A stretch of DNA of 52,686 nucleotides from Gammaproteobacteria bacterium (GCA_011391405.1 JAABQQ010000022.1:1-52686), one strand, 5' to 3'; positions 17,701-27,033 are shown, counted from the first letter of the stretch. The notes: generated by a model not told the origin, from the sequence alone. Made by a program: numbers and translations.

Positions 17701-17716
17701 GTTCAGCCGTAGTGGT

Positions 17717-18337
17717 TCAGTGCCTCTCGGTCAAGAGATTCAACTGCACTGCCTCGTCGACGGTGAGGTCGCGAATCCGGTCGTGCGGAATGCCCTCCAT
17801 GATGTTGGCGACGTCGGCGCGCACGCCCATCTCGACCAGGTACTCGACAACCTGTGTCCTGACGACATGCTGGAAAGCGTCTTCGTCGCGCAGGGGCTCG
17901 CGATTCTCGGCGCGGTGCAACCCGACTGCGGACCCCGCTTCCAGCGAGCGCCTGGCGCCGCCAGCGAGGATGAAAGGACACGCGCTGTGACACGTCCCCG
18001 CCGTTGCCCGGGTCGCGTCCGTCATGCGTGTTCCGACACGTGTGTCGAATGCGTGTTGGCGCAGCACGCGGCCGAGCTGCATCGCCGTCACGAGACTGCC
18101 ACCAGGCGAGTTCAGGAAAACGACCGCGTGGGTGATGTGCTCGGTGAGGATCAAGCTCACGACGCGCGCCGTCGCTCCTGGATCGACCGGGCCGTCGAGG
18201 TAAATCAGCCAGCGCTCGTCGCCCGGCAGCCTGCCTGGATAGCCCGGCGCGACAGCCACGATCTGCAACGTCGCGGGGATGTCGGCCGCGACGGGAGCTG
18301 CGATCAGCCCGAACAAAGTCAGCAACGGCATTCTCAT
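17717..18337 (-). CDS. ClpP/crotonase-fold periplasmic protein (COG3904-like)
   Basis: The protein has 206 residues. A short signal peptide (LLTLFGLIAAPVAA) is visible; I use the ATG at 18337, and another ATG lies two codons later. The middle has FLNSPGGSLVTAMQLG, the ClpP-like oxyanion segment, then GTCHSACPFILAGG, where the Ser in C-H-S-A-C is the expected nucleophile, and GLHRAE, with the expected His. This matches a family of predicted periplasmic serine proteases with unknown substrates. It lies 20 bp downstream of the HupE/UreJ gene and ends the operon. Confidence 0.8.
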   Translation of the reverse strand: MRMPLLTLFGLIAAPVAADIPATLQIVAVAPGYPGRLPGDERWLIYLDGPVDPGATARVVSLILTEHITHAVVFLNSPGGSLVTAMQLGRVLRQHAFDTRVGTRMTDATRATAGTCHSACPFILAGGARRSLEAGSAVGLHRAENREPLRDEDAFQHVVRTQVVEYLVEMGVRADVANIMEGIPHDRIRDLTVDEAVQLNLLTERH

Positions 18338-18357
18338 TCCGGCGTTGGCGCGTCGCG

Positions 18358-19368
18358 CTAGAACCCAGCGACGCGCTCGAAGACCCAGTAGCTCGCAAGT
18401 CCGCCGATCGCATACGGCGGCACGCGCCATAGCCACGCCGGGCTGCTCAGTCGCATCGAAGCCGCCACTCGTTTCCCGGCAGCAATCAGCACGAGCACGA
18501 AAGCGATGAAGATCAGCTGCCCGATCTCCACCCCGACGTTGAAAAACAGCAACGCCAGCGGAATCGAGTTCTGCGGCAGGCCGACCTCGGCCAGCGCGCT
18601 CGCGAACCCCACCCCATGCAGCAACCCGAATATGAACGACACGATCCAGGGATAACGCTGCGTGAGTCCGGGCCGGCCCTGGCGACCATGCACGATCTCG
18701 GCCGCGACGAAGACGATACTGAGCGCGATGAGCGCTTCGACCGGCGGACCCGGGACGTGCAGCACGCCGAGCGAGGCCAACGCGAGCGTGATGCTGTGTG
18801 CGACCGTGAATGCCGTGATGGTGACGATCAGTCGGCGCGTGCCATCGACGATCAGCAGCAGCGCGAGCACGAACAGCAGGTGATCGAAGCCGAGCAGGAT
18901 GTGGCCGATACCGAGCACGGTGTAGGTCTTGACCACCTCGAGGTGGCCGGGACTCGAGGTCACCGTGAAGCGCGGATCGACCGGCAACACACGACCGAGC
19001 TGCTCGGTACCGTCGGCGCGCTCCACGCGCACCAGCACGTCTACGCGGCTGCCGGGCAGCTGCGGAAATTCGACCGCTCGGCCGGCCATGCCACCGTCGA
19101 CCCGGATGCGCCAACGCAGGACCGCGGCATTGCCCGCATAGCTGCTGGTGCGTTCCGTCAGGTCCTGGGTGCCCGACGGAAAGACCGGCTGCAACCGCAG
19201 CGTGGTATTCGCATCGAGTGCCGGGATCCGCCAGAGCACGTCGTACGTCGTAGCATCGAGCTGCTTGAGCTGCAGGTAGGCCGGGCGAAAATCGTCGGCC
19301 ATCGCCGGCGCCACGAACGCGACGAACAGCGCGAGCACTCCTATCAGCTGACGCAATCGCGCACTCAA
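18358..19368 (-). CDS. HupE/UreJ-family membrane protein
   Basis: The protein has 336 residues. It starts at a TTG (19368) that overlaps the upstream TGA as TTGA and immediately precedes a signal peptide (LIGVLALFVAFVAPAMA). A periplasmic beta-rich domain occupies about 25-160. Six or so transmembrane helices follow, with the family's His-bearing motifs GIGHILLGFDHLLFV, FTVAHSITLALASLG and LLHGVGFASAL and the FNVGVEIGQL motif. HupE/UreJ proteins are linked to nickel or cobalt uptake, but this long form with an extracytoplasmic domain is common outside hydrogenase and urease loci and its substrate is unknown. No nickel enzyme is present nearby. Confidence 0.85.
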   Translation of the reverse strand: MSARLRQLIGVLALFVAFVAPAMADDFRPAYLQLKQLDATTYDVLWRIPALDANTTLRLQPVFPSGTQDLTERTSSYAGNAAVLRWRIRVDGGMAGRAVEFPQLPGSRVDVLVRVERADGTEQLGRVLPVDPRFTVTSSPGHLEVVKTYTVLGIGHILLGFDHLLFVLALLLIVDGTRRLIVTITAFTVAHSITLALASLGVLHVPGPPVEALIALSIVFVAAEIVHGRQGRPGLTQRYPWIVSFIFGLLHGVGFASALAEVGLPQNSIPLALLFFNVGVEIGQLIFIAFVLVLIAAGKRVAASMRLSSPAWLWRVPPYAIGGLASYWVFERVAGF

Positions 19369-20204
19369 GGTGACGGCACCGGCGGCAGCGCTGCCTGGAT
19401 CTCGACCTCGTACTGCTGGCGCAGTTTCGCGAGCGCGGCCGCGTGCGCCTGCTTGCGCCGCTCGTTCTCCCATTCGCGGGCCACGACTTCGCGCACGTCG
19501 GCGAGTGCCGGCAGACGCGCTTCCTGGATGGCATTGACGCGGACGAGATGCGCACCGAACCCCGACGCGACGGGTCCGGACCACTCGCTCACCGGAACCG
19601 TTGCAAGCTGCCCGGCAAACTCCTCGCCGAAATCGCGGGCGACGAGATCGAGCGGCATGGCGTCCTGGCGGGACGGCAGCAGGGTCGCCTGGCCCAACGT
19701 CGCGGGATCTGCGCCACGTGCCAGGGCCGCGCGTGCCTGCTCGAGCCGGTCCTGCGTGTCTGCGTCGGAACCGAAGTAGATCTGGTCGAAGCTCACGACC
19801 GCCGGCTGGCGGAACGCGGCAGGATTCGCATCGAGATAGGCCTGCAGGTCTGCATCGCTGGCGGGGTTCTGCGCGACGGACTCCTCGAACAGCACGTCGA
19901 GCTTCTGGCGGACGCGGCGTTTGATCACGGCATCGTCGCGTTCGAGGCCGAGCGCAAGGCCTTCGCGGTACAGGATCTCGTCGCGCACGTACGAATCGAC
20001 CAGTCCGTTCAGCTCGACGGGGCTCGGCGGCCGGTTCCAGGTTCCCTGGAACTGGGTGGCCAGCAGGTCGACTTCGGCCTGGGACACGACGATACGGCGC
20101 TGGCCGTCGTCGTCCGGCGCCACACGCCCGTAGTAAGCGAACAAAGCCAGGCCGAGCAGCAGGAAGTGCAGCAGCGGCTCACGGAGAATTCGACGGACCT
20201 GCAA
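19365..20204 (-). CDS. Membrane-anchored parvulin-type peptidyl-prolyl isomerase (PpiC/SurA-like)
   Basis: The protein has 279 residues. The start is TTG at 20204, chosen for the GGGGAG site 6 nt upstream and because the hydrophobic anchor LLHFLLLGLALFAYYG then begins at residue 11. An alpha-helical SurA-like N-domain (about 40-130) precedes the rotamase domain (about 130-245; VVSFDQIYFGSD, LPLD-type strand, GFGAHLVRVN). It would fold or chaperone exported proteins. It is cotranslated with the HupE/UreJ gene through a 4-nt overlap. I recall this pairing recurring in gammaproteobacteria, so it may service that membrane protein. Confidence 0.85.
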   Translation of the reverse strand: MQVRRILREPLLHFLLLGLALFAYYGRVAPDDDGQRRIVVSQAEVDLLATQFQGTWNRPPSPVELNGLVDSYVRDEILYREGLALGLERDDAVIKRRVRQKLDVLFEESVAQNPASDADLQAYLDANPAAFRQPAVVSFDQIYFGSDADTQDRLEQARAALARGADPATLGQATLLPSRQDAMPLDLVARDFGEEFAGQLATVPVSEWSGPVASGFGAHLVRVNAIQEARLPALADVREVVAREWENERRKQAHAAALAKLRQQYEVEIQAALPPVPSP

Positions 20205-20418
20205 TGACGCTCCCCGATGCACGGACGGTTCGGAATGCAAGCCAGGAAGACAGTCACCGGACCTGGCGGCCGCAGAGTCTACCGAAGTGCGCTGACCGCG
20301 CCACGGCCAGGTGCCGATGGTTGCCGGCTCGTGCGGTCTCCCGGGAGCCTGAGCCGAGGTCCATGGGAAGTTTCGGCGGTAAGATTGGCACCTGCCTCGA
20401 ATAGTCAGGAGAGTCACG

Positions 20419-21126
20419 ATGACCCGAACCCGCTGGCTCACCGCTGCCCTTGCGGCTTGCCTCGTCACGTTCGGCGCTGTCGCCAGCGCGGAGGATGCGC
20501 CGGACAACTGGGACGGCCTCGTCCAGATCAAGCCCAGGCGGATGGACCAGGTCCATGTCCTGCCGGGCGCGGACTTCCGGCCCTACACGAAAGTCATGCT
20601 GGACAAGACCGAAGTCGCCTTCCGCAAGGACTGGCAGAAGAACATGAACGATACCCGTTCGGTGTCGCGCAAGATCGACGACGACGAAGCGGCGAAGATC
20701 ATGGCTGCCGCCTCCTCCAACTTTAACGACGTCTGGACGAAGGCGCTGAACAAGGCCGGCTACCAGGTGGTCGCGACGCCTGGTCCCGACGTGCTCCGCC
20801 TTTCGACCACGATCGCCAACCTCTACATCAACGCACCGGACACGATGGAAGCAGGCCGGGTGCAGACGTACGCCGCCGAGGCCGGCGAAGCGACGCTGAT
20901 CCTGGAAGTGCGCGATTCGCGGACGAACGCCTTGCTCGGACGCGTGGTCGATCGCCGCGAAACGCGCTCGCAGGTTGCCCTGCAGCAGGCAAATCGCGTC
21001 ACCAACCAGGCGGACTTCCGCTCGCTGTTTTCACAGTGGGCCTCGATCGCCGGCAAGGGTCTCGACGAACTCAAGGCGATTTCACCCGTGCCGGACACGC
21101 TGACCCCCGGACAGAAGCTCAAGTGA
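20419..21126 (+). CDS. DUF3313-like exported protein
   Basis: The protein has 235 residues. The ATG at 20419 is preceded by AGGAGA. A Sec signal peptide (ALAACLVTFGAVASA) is followed by a soluble domain with GLVQIKPRRMDQVHVLPGADF and YTKVMLDKTEVAF, the opening of DUF3313 proteins, then VLRLSTTIANLYINAP and ILEVRDSRTNALLGRVVDRR. There is no lipobox Cys. The function of the family is unknown; it is thought to be periplasmic. A membrane-protein gene starts 37 bp downstream. Confidence 0.75.
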   Translation: MTRTRWLTAALAACLVTFGAVASAEDAPDNWDGLVQIKPRRMDQVHVLPGADFRPYTKVMLDKTEVAFRKDWQKNMNDTRSVSRKIDDDEAAKIMAAASSNFNDVWTKALNKAGYQVVATPGPDVLRLSTTIANLYINAPDTMEAGRVQTYAAEAGEATLILEVRDSRTNALLGRVVDRRETRSQVALQQANRVTNQADFRSLFSQWASIAGKGLDELKAISPVPDTLTPGQKLK

Positions 21127-21163
21127 GCGCGCGACCGTACAGCACCTGCGGGTCGATCACGGC

Positions 21164-21727
21164 GTGACGGTCTTCGAGTTCCTGCTGGCCCTGTACGCAA
21201 TCGTCGCGGGCCTCGGCGTGTCGCTGCTCGTGACCAGCGTGGGCCAGTTGATCGAGGCGCGCGATCGCGTGCGCCTTTACTGGGTGCACAGCTGCTGGAT
21301 TGCGCTGACCTTCGTCGGCCACGTCGTCAGCTGGTTCACGATCTGGCGCTTCCATGAGCACGCGCCCTGGACGGTACTGCAGGCGTTGCTGCTGCTCTTC
21401 GTGCCGATCCTGCTGTACCTGATCAGTCACCTGGCCGTACCGGATCTCGAGGACGATCGCAGCCACGACATGCGCGACTACTACTTCCGCCATGCACGCT
21501 GGACGCAGGGCTTGCTGCTCGGCGTCGTCGTCGCAGGGGCGCTGTCGCACTTCGTCATCGACAACGACTTCGACCTGTCCGGGGCGCGCGGGGTGCGCGC
21601 GTCGATCGCCCTGATCCTGCTGCCCGGGATCGTGAGCCTCAATCCGCGCGTGCACGCAGTGCAGGCGGTGCTGCTGTGCGCCGCGATCGCAATCGCTGCG
21701 TCTTACCTGACGCGACCCATCGGCTGA
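21164..21727 (+). CDS. Small multi-spanning membrane protein, function unknown
   Basis: The protein has 187 residues from a GTG start at 21164. About five hydrophobic helices are visible (LLALYAIVAGLGVSLLVTSVG, CWIALTFVGHVVSW, VLQALLLLFVPILLYLISHLA, LLLGVVVAGALSHFVI and the C-terminal 40 residues). The helix 1-2 loop carries QLIEARDRVRLYW. I recognise no family beyond conserved hypothetical membrane proteins. It probably shares a transcript with the upstream DUF3313-like gene and is convergent with phhA (12 bp between stops). Confidence 0.7.
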   Translation: MTVFEFLLALYAIVAGLGVSLLVTSVGQLIEARDRVRLYWVHSCWIALTFVGHVVSWFTIWRFHEHAPWTVLQALLLLFVPILLYLISHLAVPDLEDDRSHDMRDYYFRHARWTQGLLLGVVVAGALSHFVIDNDFDLSGARGVRASIALILLPGIVSLNPRVHAVQAVLLCAAIAIAASYLTRPIG

Positions 21728-21739
21728 ACCGGCCGCTGC

Positions 21740-22717
21740 TCAGACGGGTTTCGCGCCCGAACCCCGCCCGCCCCGCAGCTCGTATTCCTGCGTGCCGCGG
21801 TGATAGATGTGATCCGTGTCGAGCGCGGCCGTCTTCGCGTACTGGAATGCAGGCGCGAGCGAATCATAGATCGGCTCAAACCCGCGCTGCTCCGTCAGGT
21901 GGAACAGCTCGCGGAACGACTCGATCACGAAGTAGGTCGCCTGCAGGTCGGAGATCGTGTAGTCGGTGCGCATGACGCGATCGACATTGAGATGGATGCG
22001 ATTCGGCGAGCGCCCCTCGACCGAGAACACCGTCTCGGTCGGGCCGGAGAGAATGCCCGCGCCGTAGATTCGCAGTTGCTCGTCCTCGAGGATCAGGCCG
22101 AACTCCACCGTGTACCAGTAGAGCGCGCTCAGTGCTTTCAGGCGATTGTACTTGAGCGCCTTCCAGCCGGCGCGGCCATACGCCTGCATGTAGCTCGCAA
22201 AAATCGGGTCGGTCAGCAGCGGCACGTGCCCGAACACGTCGTGGAAGACATCGGGCTCCTGGATGTAATCGAACTGTTCGCGCGAACGGATGAAGTTGCC
22301 GGCGGGGAAGCGTCGGTTGGCGAGGTGGTAATAGAACACGTGGTCGGGGATCAGCATCGGCACCGGCACGACGGACCAGCCGGTGAGACTGCGCAGTTCC
22401 TCGCTCATCTCACTGAAGTCCGGCACGCCGCCGCGGCCAAGATTGAGGCGTTCGAGTCCGCGCATGAATTCGCGGCAGGCGTGACCGGGCATGAGCCCGA
22501 TCTGACGCTGGTAAAGATCGTCCCAGGTCCGGTGCTCTTCCAGGCCGTACTTGCGCTGCGCGGGCTCGAGCCAGTCGTCGCCCAGCCCTGACGGTTTCTT
22601 GAGCGGCGCGACGAAGACGGACGCCGGCATGTCGGGGATGCGCGAGTAATCGAACGATGCGGGCACGGTGGGCTTGTCCATGGCCGCATAGTCGCGCATG
22701 AGATGCGATATTTCCAT
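21740..22717 (-). CDS. phhA: Phenylalanine 4-monooxygenase
   Basis: The protein has 325 residues from the ATG at 22717. It is an aromatic amino-acid hydroxylase: the iron ligands are H159 and H164 in HDVFGH and E205 in YWYTVEFGL, and the pterin/substrate segments VPVPMLIPDHVFYYHLA and GAGILSGPTET are intact. It converts phenylalanine to tyrosine using tetrahydropterin and oxygen in the cytoplasm. At 325 residues it is somewhat longer than the usual 260-300 of bacterial PhhA, the extra part being at both ends. No phhB (pterin dehydratase) lies next to it. Confidence 0.95.
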   Translation of the reverse strand: MEISHLMRDYAAMDKPTVPASFDYSRIPDMPASVFVAPLKKPSGLGDDWLEPAQRKYGLEEHRTWDDLYQRQIGLMPGHACREFMRGLERLNLGRGGVPDFSEMSEELRSLTGWSVVPVPMLIPDHVFYYHLANRRFPAGNFIRSREQFDYIQEPDVFHDVFGHVPLLTDPIFASYMQAYGRAGWKALKYNRLKALSALYWYTVEFGLILEDEQLRIYGAGILSGPTETVFSVEGRSPNRIHLNVDRVMRTDYTISDLQATYFVIESFRELFHLTEQRGFEPIYDSLAPAFQYAKTAALDTDHIYHRGTQEYELRGGRGSGAKPV

Positions 22718-22771
22718 CGGACAGCATCGGCGATGTTAAGGTCATGCCAACGCAGCGTCCCGCACCCGGAC

Positions 22772-23656
22772 ATGAACTCTTCGCGCACGAAGCCCGCGCG
22801 CTTCGCAACCGACCACCGCCGATTCAAAGTTGGCCTGACCGCGGCGCTCGCCATGGCGATTGCCGCTTCTCCGGCGCTTTACGGTGCTGACGCCACGACC
22901 CGCGCGGACCTGCGGTTCACCAGCTTCGCCTTCGCGCACGAGTTCGGCTCAGGCTTGTACGACTTCAATGGCCGCACGCTGCAGGTGTACGGCCTGCCCT
23001 TCGGTTGGACCGCGGTCGAACCGGGCGAGGACCAGACCGGACTGCGCCTGCGGCTGCCCGTCACGGTGGGTTTCCTGGATTTCCGCGCCGCCGACGTGAT
23101 CGAGACGGGCCTGCCGGACAGGGTCGATTCGGTCAGCTTCGTGCCTGGGGTCGAATTCGCGTTCGTCGTAGCCGAGCGGTGGCGACTGCTGCCGTACTTG
23201 CAGGCGGGCCTGTCCGCGGCCAGCGAACCGGACGTCGAGACGGATCTGCTGGGTGCCGGCATCCGGGCCGAGCGAGCGTTTGTGGCGGGCGAATTCGAGG
23301 GCCTCTATGCCGGGGCCGCGACGTACTCGCACGTCGCGTATCACGGCGGCTCGCTGCCCGACGACGACTTCCTGCGGTTGCGCAACAGCCTGGAGTTAAA
23401 GCGCCCAGCCGGCTTCTCGCTCGGCGACCATCCGATCGAATACGGGCTCTTCGCCACGATCGACGTTTTCGTGGATCCGCCGACAGGACCGACCACGGGC
23501 ATCGACGTCCCGCGCACTCAACTCGAAACCGGCGTCGTATTCGGCGCACGCCCCGAATGGAGGGTCTGGAAAATACCGCTGCCGCGCGTCGGACTCAGCT
23601 ATCGGTTTGCTGGCGATCTCTCGGCGGTGCGCTTCATCCTCGGAGCGCCGTTCTAA
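22772..23656 (+). CDS. Exported beta-rich outer-membrane-like protein
   Basis: The protein has 294 residues. The ATG at 22772 is preferred over upstream ATGs because the hydrophobic segment LTAALAMAIAASPALYGA then forms a signal peptide with an Arg/Lys-rich n-region. The rest alternates hydrophobic and polar residues in strands (LRFTSFAFAHEFGSGLYDF, YLQAGLSAAS, TQLETGVVFGARPEW, RVGLSYRFAGDLSAVRF) and ends in Phe (LGAPF), consistent with a small beta barrel inserted by BAM. I recognise no family name. It is divergent from phhA, and its stop overlaps the convergent phospholipase-D gene by 4 nt. Confidence 0.72.
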   Translation: MNSSRTKPARFATDHRRFKVGLTAALAMAIAASPALYGADATTRADLRFTSFAFAHEFGSGLYDFNGRTLQVYGLPFGWTAVEPGEDQTGLRLRLPVTVGFLDFRAADVIETGLPDRVDSVSFVPGVEFAFVVAERWRLLPYLQAGLSAASEPDVETDLLGAGIRAERAFVAGEFEGLYAGAATYSHVAYHGGSLPDDDFLRLRNSLELKRPAGFSLGDHPIEYGLFATIDVFVDPPTGPTTGIDVPRTQLETGVVFGARPEWRVWKIPLPRVGLSYRFAGDLSAVRFILGAPF

Positions 23657-25197
23657 AGCTGGGAATCCAACCGCAGCACCTTCGCCAGCCAGGCCTGGAA
23701 TTTCTGCCCGCCTGACGCTTCGGGCGAGTCGTCGTAGGACTTCGTCCCGTCGCTCCAGCGCACTTTGCCATGCTCAAGCGTGACGGCCCACGCGCGCTCA
23801 CCCGACGATTCCTGGTCGAAAATCGCCTCGAGCTGGGTCGCGACCGTCGGTTCCTCGACGAACACGCCCTGCTCGCAATTGAGCGACGTGGAGCGCGGAT
23901 CGAGGTTGTAGCTACCCACGAAGAGTCTCGAGGAATCCGCGGCCAGGGCTTTCGTGTGCAGGCTCGCGCCGGACGAGCCGAACATGCTCCGCTGTGTCTG
24001 CACGCCAGGCAGGGGCTTCAGCTCCCAGATCTGCACTCCGCCCTTGAGCAATGCCGGTCGCGATTTCGAGTAGCCGCCGTACACCATCGCCACGTCGTTG
24101 GCTGCGAGCGAATTGGTGAGCACTCGCACCCCGGTGCCTGCGCCGACCTGGCTCACGAAAAAGCTGCTGCCCTGCTTTCCGGGCACGAAGTACGGCGAGA
24201 TGATGGAGATGCGATGCTTCGCATCCTCGAGCATCGGTCCGATCATAGCCAGGACCTGTGACCCCGCCGGACCGCCGTCATCGTCAAGCGCTTTAGCCGG
24301 GTCGTCGGCAACGAAAAGATACCGCGACGTCCAGTGCATCGGCCAGTCGCCCGCCACCAGGCGCTGAATTGCGTCGCTGTTGCGCAGTTCGACCGCAAAG
24401 GGATGGCTCTGCGCATCGGCCGCGCGTGACGCGGCCGATTTTCGCAGCGCATCGAGGGCTGCGGTCGTGACGTCGTCGGGCGCCAGCAGCGCCATGGGAT
24501 AGGAGGCCTGGGAATTCCAATAGCGATCGAACGACGCGGAAGCGTCGCGCACGACGGGTCCCACCATCGCGAAGTCGAGATCGACGAAGTTGACCTCCTT
24601 GCTCGCACCGAAGTATTCGTTGCCCAGGTTGCGGCCACCGACGATGGCGATGCGATTGTCAGCGATCCAGGTCTTGTTGTGCATGCGCCGGTTGATGCGG
24701 CTGAAGCTGCCCATGGCTTCGAAGGCGAACTGCAGGGATCCGGTGCGAGACCCGAACGGGTTGAACATGCGCACTTCGATGTTCGGGTGCGCGGCGAGCG
24801 CCGCGAACTTGTAGTTCTTGCCGCGGGCGTCCATGTCATCGACCAGCAACCGCACTTTGACGCCACGATCGGCGGCTTCGATCGCGCGATGCGCGAGGAA
24901 AGCGCCTGTTGCATCATCATTCCAGATGTAGGTCTGCACGTCGAGGCTGCGGCCGGCCAGCAGCGCCGTATGCGCGCGAATCGCAAACGCCTCGGGTCCC
25001 TCGCGAACGAGCCGGAAGCCGGACTGACCAGGATGCGCAGCCTCGGCCTGGTCAATGAGGTCATCGAGGGCCGTACCCTGTGCGAGTGCCACGGCATTCT
25101 GGGCCGGCAACTCAGGTCGCGGCGCGAGCGACGAGCAGCCCGCCAGCAGCAGAACGAGCAGACCGGACAGCCGGCGGGCGCGGCAAAGAGTGGACAT
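23653..25197 (-). CDS. Phospholipase D / cardiolipin synthase C-like lipoprotein
   Basis: The protein has 514 residues from the ATG at 25197. Lipobox LLAGC at about residue 21 predicts a lipoprotein. Two HKD motifs are intact: HNKTWIADNRIAIVGGRN and HTKALAADSSRLFVGSYN, each followed by the conserved N-L and the Y/F-segment. The layout resembles ClsC (YmdC) cardiolipin synthases, which join phosphatidylglycerol and phosphatidylethanolamine; a phospholipase role is the alternative. It is the last gene of a HAD-META-PLD run (27-bp gap to the META gene). Confidence 0.88.
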   Translation of the reverse strand: MSTLCRARRLSGLLVLLLAGCSSLAPRPELPAQNAVALAQGTALDDLIDQAEAAHPGQSGFRLVREGPEAFAIRAHTALLAGRSLDVQTYIWNDDATGAFLAHRAIEAADRGVKVRLLVDDMDARGKNYKFAALAAHPNIEVRMFNPFGSRTGSLQFAFEAMGSFSRINRRMHNKTWIADNRIAIVGGRNLGNEYFGASKEVNFVDLDFAMVGPVVRDASASFDRYWNSQASYPMALLAPDDVTTAALDALRKSAASRAADAQSHPFAVELRNSDAIQRLVAGDWPMHWTSRYLFVADDPAKALDDDGGPAGSQVLAMIGPMLEDAKHRISIISPYFVPGKQGSSFFVSQVGAGTGVRVLTNSLAANDVAMVYGGYSKSRPALLKGGVQIWELKPLPGVQTQRSMFGSSGASLHTKALAADSSRLFVGSYNLDPRSTSLNCEQGVFVEEPTVATQLEAIFDQESSGERAWAVTLEHGKVRWSDGTKSYDDSPEASGGQKFQAWLAKVLRLDSQL

Positions 25198-25224
25198 TCG
25201 AAATAGCTCCGTAGCGACCGGGCG

Positions 25225-25797
25225 TTAATGAAGATACACGGCTTCGAGTGCTGCCAGCGACAGGCCCGTCGCATCGAAGAGTTCGAGGACCTGTCCCTGG
25301 ATGGCCCATGTGCGCACGGCAGCCAGGATATCGAGCAGGGTCTGCTGCCTGTCGCGCAAGGCCGCTGGACAGTCCGTACGCCTCGCCGGCGCATCGAATG
25401 CAATCGACGTCCCGCTCACCTGATACGAGCCGGTATACCGTCCGCAGCCGGCATTGGCGACGTAGCCACCCTGGTCGCCACGCAGGATCAGGAACACGTC
25501 GCCGGGTGCCTCGGCGAGCGGGGTCACGCGCAGACCGCGCAACCGTTCGACACGCCAGTACTGGTTCGACAGGCTTGCATGGCTCATCGCACGGTCGCAA
25601 CTCTGGCCGGGCCGGAGCTCGGTAAGGCGGCGCACGATCACGGCCTGTTCGGTGCCTTCGCCTGCCATGCGCGGCCGCTGCTCGAGCGCCCCATCGAAAC
25701 TCGCGAGCACCGGCGAGCCCTGGCAGGCGGTCATCAGTGCAAGCACGCCCAGGCCTGCCCAATGGGCAGTGGCTCGCGCCGAGTGCCTTCCCGCCAT
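25225..25797 (-). CDS. META-domain (HslJ-like) lipoprotein
   Basis: The protein has 190 residues from the ATG at 25797. A hydrophobic N-segment ends in MTAC, a plausible lipobox. The body matches the META pattern: YWRVERLRG, then VANAGCGRYTGSYQVSGTSIAF, then a conserved DCP..L and LELFDATGLSLAALEAV. The family is implicated in outer-membrane stress and novobiocin resistance, with no known enzymatic activity. It lies 16 bp downstream of the HAD gene. Confidence 0.75.
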   Translation of the reverse strand: MAGRHSARATAHWAGLGVLALMTACQGSPVLASFDGALEQRPRMAGEGTEQAVIVRRLTELRPGQSCDRAMSHASLSNQYWRVERLRGLRVTPLAEAPGDVFLILRGDQGGYVANAGCGRYTGSYQVSGTSIAFDAPARRTDCPAALRDRQQTLLDILAAVRTWAIQGQVLELFDATGLSLAALEAVYLH

Positions 25798-25813
25798 GGT
25801 TCCTGCTCGCGAT

Positions 25814-26800
25814 CTATTTCGCCGGAGCGTAGACCGTCGTCCAGTCGTTCTTCATGCTGATCAACGTCCAGCCACGCGGCCCGGCCTCGTCGAGACCCCG
25901 GTCCAGCTTGCCGATGTGACTGTCGCGGTCATAGGCGAATTCGCGCGCGGCGTCGTCGTGGTGGACGATCATCGCCAACCGCGGGCCGGGCGCCGACGTC
26001 GTCCATTCGAGCATCTGGAAGTCGCCGTCTGAATTGCCGAAAGCCATGATCGGCCGCTTGCCGATGAACTTGTGGATCCCGACGGGCTTGCCCTCCTTGT
26101 CGTCGACGAACTCGATCTCCGGCAAGCGCTCGATGACGGGCACCCCATCGCGCACTTCGTAACGAGTCTTGATGCTCGATCCGATGACACGCTCGGGCGG
26201 AATGCCGTAGACGTCCTCGGCGAATACGCGCATGAACTCGACGCCGCCGCCCGACACGATCCACGTCGAGAAGCCGTTGGCGTCGAGGTAATCCAGCAGC
26301 TCGCGCATTGGCTGGAACGTGAGCTCGGTGTAGCGCCGATGCAGCGTCGGATGCTTCGCGGTCTTGGTCCACTGGCGAACCCGCGCGGCGAACTCGTCGC
26401 TGGTCGTGTTTGCATGCGTGATCGCCATGACTTCGACGAGCGCTTTCGGGTCGCCCGTAGCCGCCGCCGCAATCGCCGGGTTGGCCGCGAGGGCCGGATC
26501 CTTTGCCGCCATGGCTTTTACCGTGTCCATGGCGAATATCGCCTGGAAATAAGCCGGCTGCTCGGACCAGAGCGTGCCGTCGTTGTCGAAAACGGCAACC
26601 CGGGCCCCGGGCGCGACGTAGTCCTTTCCCGTGGGATCGATCACGGCCTGAACGAACGAGACGATACGCGACTTAGCCGCCCCGTCGTTCCACGACGGCA
26701 GGGGATCGGTCGCCGCCTGGACGCGAGTGGCCGCCAATGCGACCAGGCAGGCAGCGAAAGCGAGCACGAACGGGCGCGCGTGGCCAAGGGATATCTGCAC
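25814..26800 (-). CDS. Exported HAD-superfamily phosphatase
   Basis: The protein has 328 residues. The start chosen is GTG at 26800 because AAGGAG lies 6 nt upstream and the signal peptide (FVLAFAACLVALAATRVQA) follows directly; longer starts would bury it. HAD motif I is VFDNDGTLW, motif II has Ser in WIVSGGG, a Lys lies in SSIKTRYE, and motif IV is GNSDGDFQML. This is the phosphoserine-phosphatase-like branch. Export implies periplasmic hydrolysis of a phosphomonoester; the substrate is unknown. It heads a run with META and PLD lipoproteins, suggesting an envelope or phospholipid connection. Confidence 0.85.
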   Translation of the reverse strand: MQISLGHARPFVLAFAACLVALAATRVQAATDPLPSWNDGAAKSRIVSFVQAVIDPTGKDYVAPGARVAVFDNDGTLWSEQPAYFQAIFAMDTVKAMAAKDPALAANPAIAAAATGDPKALVEVMAITHANTTSDEFAARVRQWTKTAKHPTLHRRYTELTFQPMRELLDYLDANGFSTWIVSGGGVEFMRVFAEDVYGIPPERVIGSSIKTRYEVRDGVPVIERLPEIEFVDDKEGKPVGIHKFIGKRPIMAFGNSDGDFQMLEWTTSAPGPRLAMIVHHDDAAREFAYDRDSHIGKLDRGLDEAGPRGWTLISMKNDWTTVYAPAK

Positions 26801-27033
26801 CTGCAACTCCTTGATTGTCTTGAGGCGCAGCTGGCGCCGTTGAACGGCAGCTAGCCACAGCTTGCCCGGCGATACAAATCGAACCTCGGCATGGCCAGCA
26901 TACGTCACGCGCATGGGCCCAGGGTCCAGCAAGGTTTGAATTGCAGGAACGGGTCCACTCGTTCATCGTTGCCGTACCCCGACTCACCGGCAGCTGGCTG
27001 CAGCGCCGAGACACTCTGCAGGGACCTACCCCG

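Noticed and set aside
18358-19368. Hydrogenase or urease accessory locus
   Set aside because: HupE/UreJ suggested it, but no hydrogenase, urease or nickel-insertion gene is present in the window.
26933-27033. Manganese (yybP-ykoY) riboswitch before the TerC gene
   Set aside because: Alx-type genes can carry one, but the conserved core and room for it are not seen in this short leader.
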